Below are positions 60,220 through 64,000 of a DNA stretch of 64,000 nucleotides, piece after piece (the first letter of the stretch is position 1; every line of letters starts with the position of its first letter). The notes beneath the pieces are model-generated. The model searched no databases. It saw nothing but the letters and a program-made list of their open reading frames with translations, and was not told where the DNA came from. The translations under genes were made by a program, and so were the position numbers. Source of the DNA: Pedobacter sp. Leaf176 (GTDB lineage: Bacteria; Bacteroidota; Bacteroidia; Sphingobacteriales; Sphingobacteriaceae); contig NZ_LMPD01000001.1 in the NCBI RefSeq assembly GCF_001424305.1, forward strand, positions 186,001-250,000. Direction: 5' to 3'.

Positions 60220-61728
60220 ATGGATAAGAAAGTTAGAGTTCGATTTGCACCAAGCCCAACCGGAGGTTTGCATTTAGGCGGTGTTCGCACAGCCTTGTTT
60301 AATTATTTATTTGCCAGAAAACACAATGGAACTTTTGTTCTGCGTGTGGAGGATACCGACCAGAACCGCTTTGTAGAAGGCGCAGAAGAATATATTGTAA
60401 AATGTTTGGACTGGTGTGGCATAACGCCGGATGAAAGTCCGGATAAACCAGGTGCTTACGGACCTTACCGTCAAAGTGAGCGCAAACTAAGTTATAGAAA
60501 ATTTGCAGAGCAGCTAATTAGCGATGGTTATGCCTACTACGCTTTCGATACACCGGAAGATTTAGACGAGAAACGAAAGGTAATTCCGAATTTTCAATAC
60601 GGACAGTCAACACGTATGGAAATGCGTAATTCTTTAACTTTAACCGTTAGCGAGGTTGAAGAACTCCTGGCGATAAATACGCCGCATGTTATCCGGATTA
60701 AAGTTCCCGAAGATGAAATTGTTCATTTTAATGATTTGATCCGTGGTGATGTAAGCTTTGAAACTTCTATTGTTGATGATAAAGTTTTATTGAAGGCAGA
60801 TGGAATGCCAACCTATCATTTAGCTGTTGTCGTAGATGATAGAGCAATGGAAATTTCGCACGCGTTTCGTGGCGAAGAATGGCTTCCGTCAGCGCCGATT
60901 CATATCTTGCTATGGAAATACTTGGGCTGGGAAGCAGACATGCCTAAATGGGCGCATTTGCCATTAATTTTAAAGCCAGATGGACATGGAAAGTTAAGTA
61001 AACGAGATGGCGACCGTTTAGGTTTTCCGGTTTACGCAATGAACTGGACCGACCCAAAAACGGGTGATGTTACTAAAGGGTTTAAAGAAATGGGCTTCAT
61101 GCCGGAGGCATTCGTAAACATGCTCGCACTTTTAGGGTGGAACGATGGAACGGATAAGGAAATTTTTACTCTTGCTGAACTGGAAGATAAATTTTCTGTA
61201 GAAAGAATCAGTAAAGCCGGTGCGAAATTCGACTTTGAGAAAGCGAAATGGTACAATCATGAATGGATTAAATCGCAAAGCGCAACGCACCTGGTCGCAG
61301 GCGTTCTAACAGAACTCACAAAAGCCGGGATAGAAGTTAATAATGGTTCGTTTCTAAATAAGATTATCGATTTGATAAAAGACAGGTGTACCCTCATGCC
61401 AGATTTTGTTGCGCAAAGCAGTTATTTTTTTGCCGCACCTTCCGAATATGATTCAGCTTCTGTTAAACCAAAGTGGTCAGCGGAAAAAGCGGCCTTTTTT
61501 GAAGCCTACGCAGAAAATATAAAATTGAGTAATGCTGTGGATGAGGAAGCAGCATTTAAAGCACTGGCACAAGAAAAAGGATTTAAGCCTGGTGAGTTAA
61601 TGCTGCCTTTCAGGATTATGTTGGTGGGTGGTAAGTTCGGCCCTGGTGTTTTCGATATTGCAATTTTACTTGGAGTGGAAGAAACACGATCAAGAATCGC
61701 GAAAGCCATAACTATTTTTAACAACTAA
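60220..61728 (+). CDS. gltX: Glutamate--tRNA ligase
   Basis: Class I aminoacyl-tRNA synthetase of 502 aa. The HIGH-type motif is PSPTGGLHLGGVRTALFN and the KMSKS-type motif KLSKRDGDRLG. The catalytic core ends near residue 330, and a helical anticodon-binding domain follows. The sequence is canonical. It charges tRNA-Glu, and possibly tRNA-Gln if the amidotransferase pathway is used. A terminator follows. Confidence 0.96.
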   Translation: MDKKVRVRFAPSPTGGLHLGGVRTALFNYLFARKHNGTFVLRVEDTDQNRFVEGAEEYIVKCLDWCGITPDESPDKPGAYGPYRQSERKLSYRKFAEQLISDGYAYYAFDTPEDLDEKRKVIPNFQYGQSTRMEMRNSLTLTVSEVEELLAINTPHVIRIKVPEDEIVHFNDLIRGDVSFETSIVDDKVLLKADGMPTYHLAVVVDDRAMEISHAFRGEEWLPSAPIHILLWKYLGWEADMPKWAHLPLILKPDGHGKLSKRDGDRLGFPVYAMNWTDPKTGDVTKGFKEMGFMPEAFVNMLALLGWNDGTDKEIFTLAELEDKFSVERISKAGAKFDFEKAKWYNHEWIKSQSATHLVAGVLTELTKAGIEVNNGSFLNKIIDLIKDRCTLMPDFVAQSSYFFAAPSEYDSASVKPKWSAEKAAFFEAYAENIKLSNAVDEEAAFKALAQEKGFKPGELMLPFRIMLVGGKFGPGVFDIAILLGVEETRSRIAKAITIFNN

Positions 61729-61746
61729 AATAAAATGTTTAAAAGC

Positions 61747-61777
61747 AAGGCCTGAAATTTTAACTTTCAGGCCTTTT
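61747..61777 (+). terminator. Terminator of gltX
   Basis: Stem aaggcctgaaa and tttcaggcctt around ttttaac, with a T-run, 18 nt after the stop codon. Confidence 0.88.
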
Positions 61778-61883
61778 CTATATTCTTTAAAAGAATATCG
61801 GTATAATTAATCAACAAATTATTTTATACTTTAGTATAACAATTTCAAACAATTTGGGTTTAACAAGAAATTAAATATAAGTT

Positions 61884-62723
61884 ATGCAGTGGTTTGGTAA
61901 AGGAAGTAATAATGTGGAAGATGGAAGAGGTGGCGGAGGTGGAAAAACTGCCTTGGGCGGTGGTATCGGTATAATTATTGTTGTTTTAGGTTTAATTTTT
62001 GGTAAAGATCTAACAGGTGTTGTTAGTCAGTTACCTCAAGGTGAGGCCGCCGAAGTTAAACAGGGTGTTCCGGCAAACGATTCACAGGCACAATTTATTT
62101 CAGGCGTATTGGAATCAACTGAACAAGTTTGGGATAAGGAATTCGAAGCTATGGGCAAAGCCTATGAACACCCGAAATTGAGGATGTTTGATGCATCAGT
62201 TCAGACTGCATGCGGAAGCGCAAGTGCTGCTGTAGGTCCTTTTTATTGCCCGGGCGACCATAAAGTTTATATTGACCTGACTTTTTATGATGAATTGAAA
62301 AATCGTTTCGGTGCAGCAGGAGACTTCGCTCAGGCCTATGTCATTGCCCATGAAGTTGGTCATCATGTTCAGAATCTTTTGGGTATTTCGGATAAGCTCC
62401 AGGAAGCCCGTGGTCGCGTAAGTGAAAAAGAATATAATCGTTTATCGGTTAAATTAGAGTTACAAGCTGATTTTTTTGCCGGTTTGTGGGCCCATAATGC
62501 ACAGAACTTAAAAGATTTTAAATTAGAAGAAGGCGACATTGAAGAAGCGTTGACTGCGGCAAACGCTATTGGCGATGATAAGTTACAGAAGCAAGCCACG
62601 GGAGAAGTAACCCCGGACTCATTCACCCATGGAACATCACAGCAACGTATGTACTGGTTTAAAAAAGGTTTCGAAACAGGAGACATTAAACAGGGTGATA
62701 CATTTAATTCAGCAGATTTGTAA
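61884..62723 (+). CDS. Neutral zinc metallopeptidase, YpfJ family
   Basis: Protein of 279 aa. After a Gly-rich N-terminus (residues 10-30) there is one membrane anchor (about 31-50). The zinc motif is AHEVGHHVQNLLG (HExxH, near 155), with the third ligand expected in LELQADFFAGLWAH. Motifs QTACGSASAAVGPFYCPGDHKVYIDL and the final HGTSQQRMYWFKKGFETGD are typical of YpfJ/KPN_02809. The biological role is not known. It stands alone between gltX and the response regulator gene. Confidence 0.92.
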   Translation: MQWFGKGSNNVEDGRGGGGGKTALGGGIGIIIVVLGLIFGKDLTGVVSQLPQGEAAEVKQGVPANDSQAQFISGVLESTEQVWDKEFEAMGKAYEHPKLRMFDASVQTACGSASAAVGPFYCPGDHKVYIDLTFYDELKNRFGAAGDFAQAYVIAHEVGHHVQNLLGISDKLQEARGRVSEKEYNRLSVKLELQADFFAGLWAHNAQNLKDFKLEEGDIEEALTAANAIGDDKLQKQATGEVTPDSFTHGTSQQRMYWFKKGFETGDIKQGDTFNSADL

Positions 62724-62830
62724 TTTTATAAAACATTTTCAATGCGCAGGTGTTTGTATACATTTATGGATTCCGCCTTCAATCAAAATGAACTATCAAC
62801 TATTCAGCTCCCCTAATGTTTTTATAAAAG

Positions 62831-63985
62831 ATGATTCTTATTGTTGATGACCGGCCTGAAAACCTGATATCCCTTCAGAAAGTACTGCAGGCTCACAATT
62901 TTGAGGTTGACACGGCGCCTTCAGGAGAGGAAGCGTTAAAAAAAGTACTAAAAAATAATTATGTATTAATTATTCTCGATGTTCAAATGCCGGATATGGA
63001 TGGATTTGAAGTCGCAGAGGCAGTATCCGGATTTAGTAAAGCAAAAGATACCGCAATTATATTCTTGTCAGCAGTAAATACAGAGTTAAGATTCATCACA
63101 AAAGGCTATGAAAGTGGTGGTTTGGATTATATCACAAAACCCGTCGATATCAATATACTTCTGCTTAAAATTAAAACATTTTACAGGATTTATGAGCAAA
63201 ATAGGAAACTCAACGAAATTCAGGAAAAACTACTGGAAGAGATTGAATTCCGAAAACAAGCGGAGCATAAGAAAGATGAGTTTATTAGTATTGCGAGCCA
63301 CGAATTAAAAACGCCATTAACCAGCGTTAAGGGCTATATTCAACTATTACAGAGGAGCCTCAATAAAGATGATAAGGCGCTCGCGCAAAATCACCTAGAT
63401 AAAGCCAGTATTCAGCTCGAAAAACTTAATGAACTTATTGTCGATTTGCTTGATATATCAAAAATTGAAAGCGGAAAACTTAAGTTTAATATGAAGGTTT
63501 TTTGTGCAGATACTATGGTAAATAATGCCATAGAAATGATGCAGCAATCCAATCCTGGTTTTACAATAAATAAACTTGGCAAAATTCATGAAATGATTTA
63601 TGGAGATGAAATGCGACTTGAACAGGTTGTGATTAATTTCATAAGTAATGCCATAAAATATGCTCCCGGTACAAATCAGGTTAATGTTACGATAAATCTT
63701 AAAGATGATAAACTTTACCTCGCGGTAAAGGATTTTGGTATCGGAATTTCAAAAGAACAGCAGCATAAAATATTTGACAAATTTTACCGCATAGAAGAAA
63801 ACAGCAATCGCTTTAATGGCTTGGGAATAGGATTGTACATCTGTTCTGAAATCATAAACCGTCACGGCGGTAAGATTGGCGTAAACAGCGTTCCCGATGA
63901 AGGTTCTGAATTTTATTTTATTATTCCAATTCATGACGAAACAAAATCGAAGCCTCAGGATGAACTACACGGAACCATTAATTAA
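62831..63985 (+). CDS. Hybrid response regulator-histidine kinase
   Basis: Cytosolic protein of 384 aa. An N-terminal receiver domain (1-120) has ILIVDDRPENL, Asp50 in IILDVQMPDMDG and YITKPVD. A coiled-coil linker leads to a HisKA domain (His157 in SIASHELKTPLTS) and an ATPase domain (NFISNAIKYAPG, VKDFGIGISKEQQ, FNGLGIGLYICSEI). It lacks membrane segments, so it takes a signal from another kinase or a soluble cue. No partner lies in the window. The stop is at 63983-63985, so the gene is complete. Confidence 0.92.
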   Translation: MILIVDDRPENLISLQKVLQAHNFEVDTAPSGEEALKKVLKNNYVLIILDVQMPDMDGFEVAEAVSGFSKAKDTAIIFLSAVNTELRFITKGYESGGLDYITKPVDINILLLKIKTFYRIYEQNRKLNEIQEKLLEEIEFRKQAEHKKDEFISIASHELKTPLTSVKGYIQLLQRSLNKDDKALAQNHLDKASIQLEKLNELIVDLLDISKIESGKLKFNMKVFCADTMVNNAIEMMQQSNPGFTINKLGKIHEMIYGDEMRLEQVVINFISNAIKYAPGTNQVNVTINLKDDKLYLAVKDFGIGISKEQQHKIFDKFYRIEENSNRFNGLGIGLYICSEIINRHGGKIGVNSVPDEGSEFYFIIPIHDETKSKPQDELHGTIN

Positions 63986-64000
63986 AAATCATCCAAACAT

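Overview
The window is chromosomal DNA of a low-GC member of the Bacteroidota, most likely a Pedobacter-like Sphingobacteriaceae. The evidence is the AT-rich composition, promoters of the TAnnTTTG type, almost no Shine-Dalgarno sites, secretion signals that end in AQ, an LpxC-FabZ fusion, a PorX regulator, and families confined to this phylum (DUF4175, DUF6249, DUF3347, HYC_CC_PP). There are about 60 protein genes. I saw no rRNA, tRNA, CRISPR array, transposase or prophage, so this is core genome with short interspersed repeats.

Layout. 1-5.9 kb: Uup-type ABC-F ATPase (cut by the edge), YbeY, and a large DUF4175 membrane coiled-coil protein. 6.1-13.8 kb: secreted hydrolases, namely a GDPD-GH16 fusion, a Tat-exported phospholipase C, a DUF2911 protein, and a GH9 glucanase followed by a polysaccharide-deacetylase module in another frame. 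13.8-18.4 kb: a TetR-TolC-EmrA-EmrB type efflux operon. 18.8-21.4 kb: PEP carboxylase. 21.5-22.7 kb: peroxiredoxin-thioredoxin operon. 23-30 kb: S9 peptidase, FAD-oxidoreductase-like protein, DinB/YfiT protein, HMA-MauE membrane protein, DOPA dioxygenase, YceI. 30.4-33.4 kb: a probable copper-homeostasis cluster whose regulator has a metal-binding domain fused to an AraC helix-turn-helix. 33.5-38.7 kb: cyclophilin, exonuclease III, 5-FTHF cyclo-ligase with a 52-aa companion, two tandem EF-P paralogues, a lone ABC ATPase and a GNAT enzyme. 38.7-43.4 kb: lpxA, lpxC-fabZ, lpxD and an HD phosphohydrolase. 43.4-51.4 kb: PorX, TsaE, alanine dehydrogenase, D-Ala-D-Ala dipeptidase, histidine phosphatase, a PLP enzyme, an esterase and a PBP4-type carboxypeptidase. 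51.5-64 kb: aspartic protease with PDZ, phosphodiester glycosidase, lipoprotein, cold-shock protein, ECF sigma and probable anti-sigma, SMR pump, sensor kinases, GltX and a zinc metallopeptidase.

The most striking signal is in the GH9 gene. An in-frame A AAA AAG heptamer is followed after 5 nt by a GC-rich hairpin and preceded by an AAGGAGG sequence. This is the layout of a dnaX-type -1 ribosomal frameshift site, and a -1 slip there enters exactly the frame of the deacetylase module. A second lesion about 350 nt further on argues for decay or sequence error as the rival explanation. Other points of interest are the GDPD-GH16 fusion, an EF-P paralogue with Asn in place of the modified Lys, the HMA-AraC regulator, an apparently leaderless lpxD promoter, and three copies of one palindromic repeat family. 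Start codons were moved downstream from the longest reading frame wherever the family alignment or signal peptide called for it.
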